Of a stretch of DNA of 64,000 nt, positions 39,884 through 49,135 are shown piece after piece. This DNA is from Variovorax paradoxus EPS (GTDB taxonomy: Bacteria; Pseudomonadota; Gammaproteobacteria; Burkholderiales; Burkholderiaceae_C), in NCBI RefSeq assembly GCF_000184745.1, contig NC_014931.1, positions 5,084,001 to 5,148,000 of the forward strand, given 5' to 3'. The position numbers and the translations under genes are program-made. Numbering within the stretch: the stretch's first letter is position 1; every line of letters begins with the position of its first letter. Below the pieces are notes generated by a model. That model was not told where the DNA came from and made no database searches. It saw only the letters and a program-made list of their open reading frames with translations.

Positions 39884-40579
39884 ATGCCCCTGTTCGACTA
39901 CTCGTTGCTGCTGACCGGCAAGTACCACGACATGCTCGTCGCGGGCCTCGTGCTCTCACTGCAGTTGCTCGCGGCCTCGCTCATGCTGGCGCTGCCGATC
40001 GCGCTGGTGGTGGCGCTGCTTCGCCTCTCGCCGATCGCGCCGCTGCGCTGGCTGGGCTTCGCGTACGTGGAGTCGATCCGCAACATCCCGCTGCTCGCGC
40101 ACATGCTCTTCTGGTATTTCGGCGCGCCCGAGCTGCTGCCCGATGGCATCAAGCAGTGGCTCTACGCAGGCCACATCGAGGCCTACAGCGCCATCGTCGC
40201 GCTCGCGCTCTACACGGCCGCCTTCATGGCGGAAGACATCCGCAGCGGCATCCGCGCGATCCCGACCGTGCAGTTCGAGGCCGGACGCGCGCTGGGCTTC
40301 GGCTTCCTGGACACCATGCGCCGCGTGGTCTTGCCGCAGGCGCTGCGCATCACGGTGCCGCCGCTCATCTCGCAGACGCTGAGCCTCTGGAAGAACACCT
40401 CCATCGCCACCGTGATCGGCGTGGCCGAGCTGATGTACCAGGCCGGGCAGGTGGAGAGCGCGACCTTCCGCAGCTTCGAGTCGTTCGCGTTCGCGAGCGC
40501 GGCGTACCTGACGGTGTCCTTAGCCATCACGGGCCTTGCGACCTGGTACCACCACCGCTTCCCGGTGCGAACAATATGA
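39884..40579 (+). CDS. Amino-acid ABC transporter permease 1
   Basis: 231 residues, HisM/GlnP-type with about five helices. Conserved segments are VESIRNIPLLAHMLFWYFGAP near the middle and EAGRALGFGFLDTMRRVVLP (the EAA loop that contacts the ATPase). It forms a heterodimer with the next permease in the inner membrane. The start at MPLFDYSLLL is preferred; the open frame upstream covers repeat R3. Confidence 0.92.
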   Translation: MPLFDYSLLLTGKYHDMLVAGLVLSLQLLAASLMLALPIALVVALLRLSPIAPLRWLGFAYVESIRNIPLLAHMLFWYFGAPELLPDGIKQWLYAGHIEAYSAIVALALYTAAFMAEDIRSGIRAIPTVQFEAGRALGFGFLDTMRRVVLPQALRITVPPLISQTLSLWKNTSIATVIGVAELMYQAGQVESATFRSFESFAFASAAYLTVSLAITGLATWYHHRFPVRTI

Positions 40580-40596
40580 ACGCGTTCGAGCGGCGC

Positions 40597-40668
40597 CGGG
40601 CCGCCCCAAGGCGCGAGCGGCCCCCTCGGGGGGCAGCGAGGACACGCAGTGCCGAGCGTGGGGGCCAT
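40597..40668. repeat. Structured intergenic element R2
   Basis: GGGCCGCCCCAAGGCGCGAG, GGCCCCCTCGGGGGGCAGCG and GACACGCAGTGCCGAGCGTG occur in sequence between the two permease genes. GGCCCCCTC/GGGGGGC forms a hairpin. There is only one copy in this window, but I recall the same block as an interspersed element in Comamonadaceae genomes. That recollection needs a database check. Confidence 0.6.
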
Positions 40669-40673
40669 TGCTG

Positions 40674-41399
40674 ATGCTTCAGATCATCAACGACTACTGG
40701 GTCTACTTCCTCATCGGGCAGTACCCGAACGGCCCGCTCGGCGGGCTGGTGCTCACGTTGCTGCTGGCCTCGTGCGGCCTCGTGCTCGCGCTGCCGCTGG
40801 GCATCGTGCTGGGCCTCGCGCGCGTGAGCCCGTGGCGGTGGCTGCGCTGGCCGGTGACGGGCTTCGTGTTCGTGGTGCGGGGCCTGCCACTGCTCATGGT
40901 GATCTTCTGGGCCTACTTCTTCCTACCCAGCTTGACGGGCGTGAAGACCGACCAGTTCACCACGATGCTGATCGCACTCGTGATCTTCGATGCCGCCTAC
41001 CTCGCCGAGATCGTGCGCGCCGGCATCCAGGGCCTGCCGCGCGGGCAGATGGAAACCGCCCGCGCACTCGGCTTGAGCTACTTCCGCGCGATGCGCCTGG
41101 TGGTCCTGCCGCAGGCGTTGCGCAGCATGCTGCCTTCGCTCGTGAACCAGTTCGTCTCGACCATCAAGGAGACCTCGCTCGGCTACATCATTGGCCTGGC
41201 CGAGGTGTCGTTCATCGCGACACAGATCAACACGCAGGTGTTCACCAAGCCGGCGCAGATCTACCTGATATTGGGCGGCACGTATTTCATTCTTTGCTTC
41301 GGCCTGTCGCGCTTCGCCTACTGGCTGGAGCGGCGGCTCGCGCGCCGAGGCATGTCCAGCATTACCTCTTCGGCCTCGGCCCCCAAGGTGTCCGCATGA
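40674..41399 (+). CDS. Amino-acid ABC transporter permease 2
   Basis: 241 residues, GltK/GlnP-type. [40 protein letters not shown] and the EAA-type loop [20 protein letters not shown] are visible. It pairs with permease 1. The start at MLQIINDYW follows repeat R2. The stop overlaps the ATPase start by 4 bases. Confidence 0.92.
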   Translation: MLQIINDYWVYFLIGQYPNGPLGGLVLTLLLASCGLVLALPLGIVLGLARVSPWRWLRWPVTGFVFVVRGLPLLMVIFWAYFFLPSLTGVKTDQFTTMLIALVIFDAAYLAEIVRAGIQGLPRGQMETARALGLSYFRAMRLVVLPQALRSMLPSLVNQFVSTIKETSLGYIIGLAEVSFIATQINTQVFTKPAQIYLILGGTYFILCFGLSRFAYWLERRLARRGMSSITSSASAPKVSA

Positions 41400-42139
41400 T
41401 CGAACTGCAGAACGTCAACAAGTGGTACGGCAGCTACCAGGCCCTGGTCGACATCAACGAGACCATCCACAAGGGCGAGGTCGTCGTGGTGTGCGGGCCT
41501 TCAGGCTCGGGCAAGTCGACGCTGATCCGCACCTTCAACCGGCTGGAGCCGATCCAGTCGGGCCGCATTCTTTTCGAGGGCCAGGACATCCACGCACCCG
41601 GCACCGATGTGAATGCGTTCCGCTCGCGCATCGGCTTCGTGTTCCAGCAGTTCAACCTGTTCCCGCACCTCACCGTTCTGCAGAACTGCACGATGGCGCC
41701 GATGCAGTTGCGCGGCCTTTCCCGCAAGGACGCGGAGGAGCGCGCAATGGCGCTGCTGCAACGCGTGGGCCTCGCGAACAAGGCCAATGCGTGGCCGAGC
41801 GAACTCTCGGGCGGCCAGCAGCAGCGCGTGGCGATTGCGCGCGCGCTCGCCATGCAGCCGCCGCTGATGCTGTTCGACGAACCCACCAGCGCGCTCGATC
41901 CCGAGATGGTCGGCGAGGTGCTGCTGGTGATGCGCGACCTCACGCGCGACGGCATGACCATGGTCTGCGTGACGCACGAGATGGGCTTCGCGCGCGAAGT
42001 GGCCGACCGCGTGATCTTCATGGACGAAGGCAAGGTGCTCGAGCGCGCGACGCCCGACGACTTCTTCAACCGGCCGCAGCATCCGCGTGCGCAGCAGTTT
42101 CTTTCGGACATCCGCTCGCCGTTCGCGCGCGACGCGTGA
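41396..42139 (+). CDS. Amino-acid ABC transporter ATP-binding protein
   Basis: 247 residues, GlnQ/GltL class. Walker [18 protein letters not shown] loop [14 protein letters not shown], signature [17 protein letters not shown], Walker [18 protein letters not shown] loop [10 protein letters not shown]. It drives the transporter formed by the two upstream permeases. It overlaps the permease stop (ATGA). Confidence 0.95.
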   Translation: MIELQNVNKWYGSYQALVDINETIHKGEVVVVCGPSGSGKSTLIRTFNRLEPIQSGRILFEGQDIHAPGTDVNAFRSRIGFVFQQFNLFPHLTVLQNCTMAPMQLRGLSRKDAEERAMALLQRVGLANKANAWPSELSGGQQQRVAIARALAMQPPLMLFDEPTSALDPEMVGEVLLVMRDLTRDGMTMVCVTHEMGFAREVADRVIFMDEGKVLERATPDDFFNRPQHPRAQQFLSDIRSPFARDA

Positions 42140-42155
42140 CATGCTCTCTTCGACC

Positions 42156-43169
42156 ATGACCACCACCGCCCCTTTTCTTTCGCTGCCCGTGATCGACGTC
42201 GCGCCGCTCGTGGCCGGCGCGCCCGAACGCAGCGACGTGGCGGCGCAGATCGGCGCCGCCTGCCGCGCGCACGGCTTCTTCTACGTCACTGGCCATGGCG
42301 TCGATGCGGCACTGGTGCAGCGGCTCGAAGACCTGAGCCACCAGTTCTTCGACCTGCCCGAAGAAACCAAGATGCAGTGGCGCATGGCCCTCGGCGGGCG
42401 CGCGTGGCGCGGCTTCTTCCCGCTCGGCGGCGAACTGACTTCGGGCCGGCCCGACTGGAAGGAAGGCCTGTACCTCGGCACCGAGCTGCCCGCCACGCAT
42501 CCGCTGGTGCTGGCGAAGACGCCGGTGCACGGGCCGAACCTCTTCCCCGACGTGCCGGGGTTCCGCGAGACCATCCTCGACTACATGGCCGCGGTGACGC
42601 AGCTCGGTCATCGGCTGATGGAAGGCATCGCGCTGAGCCTCGGCCTTTCGGCCGCGTATTTCGCCGAGCGCTACACCGCCGATCCGCTGATCCTGTTCCG
42701 CCTCTTCAACTACCCCTCGCAGCCCGTGCCCGATGGGCTCGACGTGCAATGGGGTGTCGGCGAGCACACCGACTACGGCCTGCTCACCATCCTTCACCAG
42801 GACAGCGTCGGCGGCCTCGCGGTGCACACGCCGGGCGGCTGGATCGATGCGCCGCCGATTGCGGGCTCCTTCGTCTGCAACATCGGCGACATGCTCGACC
42901 GCATGACCGGCGGGCTCTACAAGTCGACACCGCACCGCGTGAAGCGCAACACCTCGGGGCGCGACCGGCTGTCGTTTCCACTGTTCTTCGATCCGAACTT
43001 CGAGGCGCGCGTGCAGCGCATCGAGGGCCTCGCGGGCGCCGAGGCGCTCGACGACAGCGCCGAGCGCTGGGACCGCGCCAACGTGCACGCCTTCAGCGGC
43101 CGCTACGGCGACTACCTGCTCGCGAAGGTGTCGAAGGTATTCCCGCAGCTGCGCGACGAAGTGCTCTGA
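42156..43169 (+). CDS. Isopenicillin-N-synthase-like Fe(II) oxygenase
   Basis: 337 residues. The N-terminal DIOX_N-type part ([12 protein letters not shown]..., [12 protein letters not shown]) and 2OG-Fe(II) core contain the metal motif HTD in [17 protein letters not shown], the distal His in [11 protein letters not shown] and the [11 protein letters not shown] segment with the likely 2-oxoglutarate-binding Arg. It lies 16 bases after the transporter ATPase, so it probably acts on the imported compound. ATG 42141 is an alternative start; neither has a clear ribosome site. Confidence 0.85.
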   Translation: MTTTAPFLSLPVIDVAPLVAGAPERSDVAAQIGAACRAHGFFYVTGHGVDAALVQRLEDLSHQFFDLPEETKMQWRMALGGRAWRGFFPLGGELTSGRPDWKEGLYLGTELPATHPLVLAKTPVHGPNLFPDVPGFRETILDYMAAVTQLGHRLMEGIALSLGLSAAYFAERYTADPLILFRLFNYPSQPVPDGLDVQWGVGEHTDYGLLTILHQDSVGGLAVHTPGGWIDAPPIAGSFVCNIGDMLDRMTGGLYKSTPHRVKRNTSGRDRLSFPLFFDPNFEARVQRIEGLAGAEALDDSAERWDRANVHAFSGRYGDYLLAKVSKVFPQLRDEVL

Positions 43170-43303
43170 GCCGGGCTCGCGAAGCGAAGCTGCGAGCTTG
43201 CGCAGATCGCTGGATTTCTTGCCTGTTCCTCTGAGCACGAGCCCCTTTCGCGATTCGCGCCGGGCCTGGCGAGTAGAGTGCTTTCGCGCGAGGCACCTCC
43301 GAC

Positions 43304-44320
43304 ATGACACCCAGACCCCACGACACGGTCGCTCCAGGCAGATCGCCGCACGAAGCGATGGCGCACGCCATCGGTGCGCGCACGCCGGGCGTGGGCGACT
43401 ACGCCACACCGATCGCCGGCCTGAGCTTCTTTCGGCGCGATGCGCCCGCACCGCCCGTCGTCTGCATGGTCGAGCCGAGCATCGTCCTCGTTGCCCAAGG
43501 CGCCAAGCAGTTGTGGGTGGGCGGCGCGGCCTACCCTTACGACACCTCGCAGTTCCTCGTCACCTCGCTGGACATGCCCGCCAATTCGGAAGTGAAGGCG
43601 GCCAGCGCGGCGCGGCCCTGCCTCGGCCTGGTGCTGAAACTCGACGTGCGCACGCTGGCCGAACTGGCGGCCCAGGGCGGCCTGCCGCCGCATCGCGACC
43701 GCCGCGGCAGTTCGGGCGTGGGTGTGGGCATCGGCACGGCCACGGCCGCCCTGCTCGCGCCCATCGGGCGCCTGCTGGAGCTGCTGGAAGAACCCGACGC
43801 CATTCCTGTGCTCGCACCGCTGATCCACCGGGAAATTCACTACCGCCTGCTGATGAGCGACCAGGCCGACAAGCTGCGGCAGATCGCCTCGGTGGACGGT
43901 CAGGGCCACCGGATCGCCCGGGCCATCGACTGGCTGAAGCTGAACTACACCTCGCCGCTTCGTGTCGATGAACTCGCGGCGCGCGTGCAGATGAGCGCGC
44001 CCACGTTTCACCATCACTTTCGCCAGCTCACCGCGATGAGTCCGCTGCAGTACCAGAAATGGCTGCGCTTGAACGAAGCGAAACGGCTGATGCTGAACGA
44101 GCACTGCGACGCCGCCAGCGCGGCGTTCAAGGTCGGCTACGAAAGTCCGTCCCAGTTCAGCCGCGAATACAGCCGGTTGTTCGGCGCACCACCGCGAAGA
44201 GACATCGAGGTGCTGCGAGGCGGTGCCCGCAACGTCGAAGCACTTGCAGCCGGCGCGGCGAGCACGGCGACGACGACTGCAGACCTCGAGCTGCAAGCGG
44301 CTGCGAGTTCATCGGATTAG
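43304..44320 (+). CDS. AraC-family transcriptional regulator
   Basis: 338 residues. The N-terminal AraC_N cupin-like domain (PPVVCMVEPSIVLVAQGAKQ..., PYDTSQFLVTSLDMPANSE) leads to a C-terminal double helix-turn-helix (PLRVDELAARVQMSAPTFHH; AAFKVGYESPSQFSREYSRL). The last 45 residues are Ala/Thr-rich and probably disordered. It lies upstream of paoABC on the same strand and may control it, or respond to an aldehyde or alcohol as several relatives do. Confidence 0.88.
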   Translation: MTPRPHDTVAPGRSPHEAMAHAIGARTPGVGDYATPIAGLSFFRRDAPAPPVVCMVEPSIVLVAQGAKQLWVGGAAYPYDTSQFLVTSLDMPANSEVKAASAARPCLGLVLKLDVRTLAELAAQGGLPPHRDRRGSSGVGVGIGTATAALLAPIGRLLELLEEPDAIPVLAPLIHREIHYRLLMSDQADKLRQIASVDGQGHRIARAIDWLKLNYTSPLRVDELAARVQMSAPTFHHHFRQLTAMSPLQYQKWLRLNEAKRLMLNEHCDAASAAFKVGYESPSQFSREYSRLFGAPPRRDIEVLRGGARNVEALAAGAASTATTTADLELQAAASSSD

Positions 44321-44383
44321 GCAAGAAACGGAGCGAAATGCGCTATCGGTCGGCGCGCCGCTCCAGAAAAATGGCCAGTCAAA

Positions 44384-44400
44384 CCCCGCGTTCAGCGGGG
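44384..44400 (+). other. GC-rich hairpin after the AraC gene
   Basis: CCCCGC-GTTCA-GCGGGG, a 6-base perfect stem, lies 64 bases after the AraC stop. No T tract follows, so it may be a weak or Rho-assisted stop or part of the paoA leader. Confidence 0.4.
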
Positions 44401-44521
44401 CTCCACGATGTCGGGAAATCGACCGGAAATAACAGCCGGTCTCCTATTGCCATCGCAGCAGGCTCGCGATATCAGCAGTGATTGCCGACGCACACCCGAA
44501 CCCCGAACAACAGGAGCCGAC

Positions 44522-45181
44522 ATGGACAGTCCCACGATCCCATTGACTTTGATCTCGCGGCGCAACGCCCTCATCGTCAGCGCCGCGACCGCCACCGCCG
44601 CGGCGGTGTCGTCGCCCGCGCCCGCCACTGCGGCGCCGGCCGCGGCTGCGACAGGCGCCGGGCCGATACCCCAGGCGAAGCTGTCGCTGAACGTCAACGG
44701 AACAGCGCACGCGCTCGAACTCGACACCCGCACCACGCTGCTCGACGCACTGCGCGAACACCTGCACCTGAGCGGTACGAAGAAAGGCTGCGACCACGGC
44801 CAATGCGGCGCCTGCACGGTGATCGTGGACGGAAGGCGCATCAACTCGTGCCTGACGCTCGCCGTCATGCACGACGGCGCGCGGGTCACCACCATCGAGG
44901 GCCTGGGCACGCCGCAGAACATGCACCCGCTGCAAGCCGCCTTCGTCAAGCATGACGGCTACCAGTGCGGCTACTGCACGCCGGGCCAGATCTGCTCGGC
45001 GGTGGGAGTGATCGACGAGGTCAAGCGCGGCATTCCGAGCCATGTGAGCGCCGATCTCACGGCAAAACCCATCCTCTCGGCGGAGGAACTTCGCGAGCGC
45101 ATGAGCGGCAACATCTGCCGCTGCGGCGCCTACTCCAACATCGTCGAAGCCATCACCGAAGTGGCCGGGAGCAGGGCATGA
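44522..45181 (+). CDS. paoA: Aldehyde oxidoreductase 2Fe-2S subunit (PaoA/YagT type)
   Basis: 219 residues. Twin-arginine-like signal ([20 protein letters not shown]), then a plant-ferredoxin-type 2Fe-2S site ([20 protein letters not shown] with INSCLTL) and a second site ([11 protein letters not shown] ... [12 protein letters not shown]). It passes electrons from the molybdenum site to FAD in a periplasmic PaoABC-type heterotrimer. It overlaps paoB by 4 bases. Confidence 0.93.
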   Translation: MDSPTIPLTLISRRNALIVSAATATAAAVSSPAPATAAPAAAATGAGPIPQAKLSLNVNGTAHALELDTRTTLLDALREHLHLSGTKKGCDHGQCGACTVIVDGRRINSCLTLAVMHDGARVTTIEGLGTPQNMHPLQAAFVKHDGYQCGYCTPGQICSAVGVIDEVKRGIPSHVSADLTAKPILSAEELRERMSGNICRCGAYSNIVEAITEVAGSRA

Positions 45182-46128
45182 AACCTTTTACCTACGAGCG
45201 CGCGCAGTCCGCGACAGAAGCCGCGGCGGCAGTCGCCGCCAACCCCGGCGCCAAGTTCATCGCAGGCGGCACCAACCTGCTCGACCTGATGAAGCTGCAG
45301 ATCGAAGCCCCGGTGCACCTGGTCGACGTGAATCGCCTGGCGCTGGACAGGATCGAGCCCACACCCGAAGGCGGCCTTCGCATCGGCGCCATGGTGCGCA
45401 ACACCGACCTGGCGGCCGACGAGCGCGTGCGGCGCGACTACGGCGTGCTGTCCCGCGCGCTCCTGGCCGGTGCGTCGGGCCAGTTGCGCAACAAGGCGAC
45501 GACCGCGGGCAACCTGCTGCAGCGCACGCGCTGCCCCTACTTCTACGACACCGACCAGCCCTGCAACAAGCGCCGGCCCGGCAGCGGCTGCAGCGCCATC
45601 GGCGGCGTGACGCGCCAGCTTGCGATCGTCGGCGGCAGCAAGGCGTGCATCGCGACGAACCCGAGCGACATGGCCGTGGCCATGCGCGTGCTGGACGCAT
45701 CCGTGGAAACCATCCGCCCCGACGGACGCGCCCGCGTGATCCCGATCGCCGATTTCCATCGCCTGCCCGGCGACACGCCGCACATCGAGACGACGCTGGC
45801 GCGAGATGAACTCATCACCGGCGTGACGCTGCCCAAGCCCATCGGTGGCACGCACATCTACCGCAAGGTGCGCGACCGCGCCTCCTACGCCTTCGCGCTG
45901 GTTTCGGTTGCTGCCATCGTGCAGCGCGACGGATCGGGCCGGGTGGCGCTCGGCGGCGTCGCGCACAAGCCGTGGCGAATCGAGGCCGCGGAAGCCGCGA
46001 TGCCGCAGGGCGCCAAAGCGGTGACGGCCCGGCTGCTGGCCGATGCGCAGCCGACCCACGAGAACGCATTCAAGTTGCCGTTGGCCGAGCGCGCATTGGC
46101 CGCCGCCCTGGTGCAGGCGAGGAGCTGA
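45178..46128 (+). CDS. paoB: Aldehyde oxidoreductase FAD subunit (PaoB/YagS type)
   Basis: 316 residues. FAD-binding domain of the xanthine-dehydrogenase family ([33 protein letters not shown]). The Cys-rich insertion [21 protein letters not shown] holds the extra 4Fe-4S cluster known in E. coli PaoB. It is the central subunit of the trimer, with short spacing to paoC (2 bases). Confidence 0.93.
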   Translation: MKPFTYERAQSATEAAAAVAANPGAKFIAGGTNLLDLMKLQIEAPVHLVDVNRLALDRIEPTPEGGLRIGAMVRNTDLAADERVRRDYGVLSRALLAGASGQLRNKATTAGNLLQRTRCPYFYDTDQPCNKRRPGSGCSAIGGVTRQLAIVGGSKACIATNPSDMAVAMRVLDASVETIRPDGRARVIPIADFHRLPGDTPHIETTLARDELITGVTLPKPIGGTHIYRKVRDRASYAFALVSVAAIVQRDGSGRVALGGVAHKPWRIEAAEAAMPQGAKAVTARLLADAQPTHENAFKLPLAERALAAALVQARS

Positions 46129-46130
46129 GC

Positions 46131-48341
46131 ATGAAATTCGACACACCCGCCACGACCAATCCCATCGACCAGTTGAAGGTCATCGGAAAACCGACCGACC
46201 GCATCGACGGCCCGGTCAAGACGACCGGCACCGCCCGCTACGCCTACGAACGCAACGCCGAAGTGCCGCGTGCGGCCTACGGGTACGTCGTGGGCGCAGG
46301 CATCGCCAAGGGCCGCATCGCGTCGATGGATCTGGGCGCCGCGCAGGCCGCACCCGGCGTGCTGGCCGTCGTGACCGCGCGCAATGCCGGCAAGCTGGCC
46401 AAGGGCGACTTCAATACCGCCAAGCTGCTGGGCGGCCCCGAGATCGACCACTACCACCAGGCGGTGGCCGTCGTCGTGGCGAACACCTTCGAGCAGGCGC
46501 GCGCCGCGGCGCAGCTGGTGCGCATCACGTACGAACGCGGCTCCGGGCGCTTCGATCTCGCCGCCGAAAAGGATGCGGCGCAGATGCCCAAGCCCAATCC
46601 GTTTTCGGGCGAGCCGCAAACCAAGACGGGCGACTTCCCGGGCGCGTTCGCCGCGGCGCCGGTCCAGCTCGACGCCACCTACACGACGCCCGACGAGTCG
46701 CACGCCATGATGGAGCCGCATGCCTCCATCGCGCAGTGGCAGGGCGACAGGCTGACGATCTGGACCTCCAACCAGATGATCGCCTGGGGCGTCGGCGACG
46801 TCGCCAAGACGCTCGGCATTCCGAAGGACAAGGTGCGCCTGGTCTCGCCCTTTGTGGGCGGCGGCTTCGGCGGCAAGCTGTTCGTGCGGGCGGACGCGGT
46901 GCTCGCCGCGCTCGGTGCCCGCGCCGCCAAGCGGCCGGTGAAAGTGGCGCTTCAGCGGCCGCTGATGATGAACAACACCACGCACCGGCCGGCGACCATC
47001 CAGCGCATCCGCATCGGTGCCACACCGGACGGAAAGATCACGGCCATCGCGCACGAAGGCTGGTCGGGCGATCTGCCCGGCGGCCAGGCCGAGACGGCGG
47101 TCAACCAGACGCGGCTGCTCTACGCCGGCCCCAACCGCCTGACGACCACCCGGCTCGCCGTGCTCGACCTGCCCGAAGGCAATGCGATGCGCGCACCCGG
47201 CGAGGCCCCGGGACTGATGGCGCTGGAGATCGCCATGGACGAGATGGCGGAGAAGCTCAAGCTCGATCCGGTCGAGTTCCGCGTGCTCAACGACACGCAG
47301 GTCGATCCCGAGAAGCCCGAACGCCCGTTCTCCCAACGCAGGCTCAACGAGTGCCTCCGCATGGGCGCCGAGCGCTTCGGCTGGAACAAGCGCAGCGCAA
47401 CGCCCGCGCAGCAGCGCGACGGACGCTGGCTCGTGGGTTTGGGCGTCGCCGCCGCGTTCCGCAACAACCTGCTGACGAAATCGGCCGCGCGCGTGCGGCT
47501 GGACAACCGCGGCATGGTCACGGTGGAGACCGACATGACCGACATCGGCACCGGGTCGTACACCATCATTGCGCAGACCGCCGCCGAAACGATGGGCGTG
47601 TCGCTCGACAAGGTGTCGGTGCGCCTGGGCGATTCGGCCTATCCGGTCTCGGCCGGCTCGGGCGGGCAATGGGGCGCCAACAACTCGACCTCGGGCGTTT
47701 TTGCGGCCTGCATGAAGCTGCGCGAGGCAGTAGCGGCGAAGCTGGGCATGGCCGCGGCCGAAGCCCAGTTCTCGGACGGCATGGTGCGCGCCGGCGGGCG
47801 TTCGGTGCCGCTTGCCGAAGCGGCGGGTGCGGAGGGCCTCGCGGCAGAAGACGGCATCGAGTACGGCGACCTCGACAAGAAGTACCAGCAGTCCACCTTC
47901 GGCGCGCATTTCGTCGAGGTCGGCGTCGATGCCGCCACCGGCGAGATCCGCGTGCGGCGCATGCTGGCGGTGTGCGCCGCCGGGCGCATCCTGAATCCCA
48001 AGTCCGCGCGCAGCCAGGTGATCGGTGCGATGACGATGGGTGTCGGCGGCGCGCTGATGGAAGAGCTGGCGCTGGACAAGCGGCATGGCTTCTTCGTCAA
48101 CCACGACCTGGCCGGCTACGAGGTGCCGGTGCATGCCGACATTCCTCATCAGGACGTGATCTTCCTGGACGAGACCGACCCGATTTCTTCGCCGATGAAG
48201 GCAAAGGGCGTCGGCGAACTGGGCATGTGCGGCGTCGCGGCCGCGGTGGCCAACGCGGTCTACAACGCGACGGGCGTGCGGGTGCGCGAGTACCCGATCA
48301 CGCTCGACAAGCTGCTCGCAGGACTGCCGCCGGTGGCGTGA
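46131..48341 (+). CDS. paoC: Aldehyde oxidoreductase molybdenum subunit (PaoC/YagR type)
   Basis: 736 residues. N-terminal aldehyde-oxidase a/b hammerhead (IDGPVKTTGTARYAYE), molybdopterin-binding motifs VSPFVGGGFGGKLFVRADAV and TDIGTGSYTIIAQTAAETMG, and the catalytic Glu in KGVGELGMCGVAAAVANAVY near the C-terminus. It should oxidise aromatic or other aldehydes to acids with the MCD cofactor. No PaoD/XdhC-type maturation gene follows directly; a HAD gene lies convergent 28 bases on. Confidence 0.93.
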   Translation: MKFDTPATTNPIDQLKVIGKPTDRIDGPVKTTGTARYAYERNAEVPRAAYGYVVGAGIAKGRIASMDLGAAQAAPGVLAVVTARNAGKLAKGDFNTAKLLGGPEIDHYHQAVAVVVANTFEQARAAAQLVRITYERGSGRFDLAAEKDAAQMPKPNPFSGEPQTKTGDFPGAFAAAPVQLDATYTTPDESHAMMEPHASIAQWQGDRLTIWTSNQMIAWGVGDVAKTLGIPKDKVRLVSPFVGGGFGGKLFVRADAVLAALGARAAKRPVKVALQRPLMMNNTTHRPATIQRIRIGATPDGKITAIAHEGWSGDLPGGQAETAVNQTRLLYAGPNRLTTTRLAVLDLPEGNAMRAPGEAPGLMALEIAMDEMAEKLKLDPVEFRVLNDTQVDPEKPERPFSQRRLNECLRMGAERFGWNKRSATPAQQRDGRWLVGLGVAAAFRNNLLTKSAARVRLDNRGMVTVETDMTDIGTGSYTIIAQTAAETMGVSLDKVSVRLGDSAYPVSAGSGGQWGANNSTSGVFAACMKLREAVAAKLGMAAAEAQFSDGMVRAGGRSVPLAEAAGAEGLAAEDGIEYGDLDKKYQQSTFGAHFVEVGVDAATGEIRVRRMLAVCAAGRILNPKSARSQVIGAMTMGVGGALMEELALDKRHGFFVNHDLAGYEVPVHADIPHQDVIFLDETDPISSPMKAKGVGELGMCGVAAAVANAVYNATGVRVREYPITLDKLLAGLPPVA

Positions 48342-48369
48342 ACCGGATTCGAAGCGGTCTCGTCTCGGA

Positions 48370-49050
48370 TCACGGCCGCACCAGCTCGCCGGGAAACCAG
48401 CGCGGCAGGTGCGCCGTGGCGTCGTTCAGCGACGCCAGCACGTGGAACGCCTGTTCGACGATCGATGCCGGCGGATGCTTGAGGTCCGGAACGATCACGA
48501 CGCGGAGCCCCGCCGCCAGCGCGGCCTTGGCGCCGTTCTCGCTGTCTTCGAAAGCGATGCATTGCGCCGGGTCCACGCCCAGGCGCGAAGCTGCGAGCAG
48601 GTAGAGCGCCGGATCAGGCTTGGCGCGCACCACCTCGTCGCCGCCCGCGAAGGCCTCGAAGTGATGGAGCACGTCGAGGCTGCCGAGGCAGGCTTGGATC
48701 TGGACGCTTGTCGAAGACGAAGCCACCGCGCAGCGCGTGCCGCGCTGGCGCAATGCGGCAAGAAACTCGGCCGCACCGGGCTTGATGGGAAAGAGCGGCG
48801 TGCCGTCGGAGCGCTCGAGCTGCAGCAGCTTGCGGACATGCGCGATGGCATGGCGGTAGGCCTCCGGTCCGCCGAGCAGCGAACCGAGGATCACCTCGGA
48901 CTCCACGGTGGCAAGGCCCACGACCTGCAGGTACTGCGTGTGAGAAAGCTCGATGTCGAGCGTGCGGGCCGCTTCGATCCAGGCGGCCATGACGGGCCGC
49001 TCCGAGTCGATGAGGAGCCCGTCCATGTCGAAGATGGCGGCGGAGAACAT
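48370..49050 (-). CDS. HAD-superfamily sugar-phosphate phosphatase (HxpB/YniC-like)
   Basis: 226 residues. Nucleophile motif AIFDMDGLLIDSERPV (DxD), motif II in VASSSTSVQIQ, motif III Lys in VRAKPDPALYL and motif IV in AFEDSENGAKAALAAG. The size and helical cap match the YniC/2-deoxyglucose-6-phosphatase group. The physiological substrate is not clear. It converges with paoC. Confidence 0.87.
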   Translation of the reverse strand: MFSAAIFDMDGLLIDSERPVMAAWIEAARTLDIELSHTQYLQVVGLATVESEVILGSLLGGPEAYRHAIAHVRKLLQLERSDGTPLFPIKPGAAEFLAALRQRGTRCAVASSSTSVQIQACLGSLDVLHHFEAFAGGDEVVRAKPDPALYLLAASRLGVDPAQCIAFEDSENGAKAALAAGLRVVIVPDLKHPPASIVEQAFHVLASLNDATAHLPRWFPGELVRP

Positions 49051-49085
49051 GGGCGAATCCTAAGCCAGCGTGCCTCGGCGTCGGA

Positions 49086-49112
49086 AAAGAAAAAGGGGCC
49101 GTGAGGCCCCTT
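49086..49112 (-). terminator. Terminator for the MHS-family transporter gene
   Basis: On the minus strand AAGGGGCC-TCAC-GGCCCCTT runs into TTTCTTTTCC, a clear 8-base stem with a pyrimidine/T tract. It stands 24 bases after the transporter stop. Confidence 0.85.
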
Positions 49113-49135
49113 CGTCGAGACGCGGCGCTCGCCGC

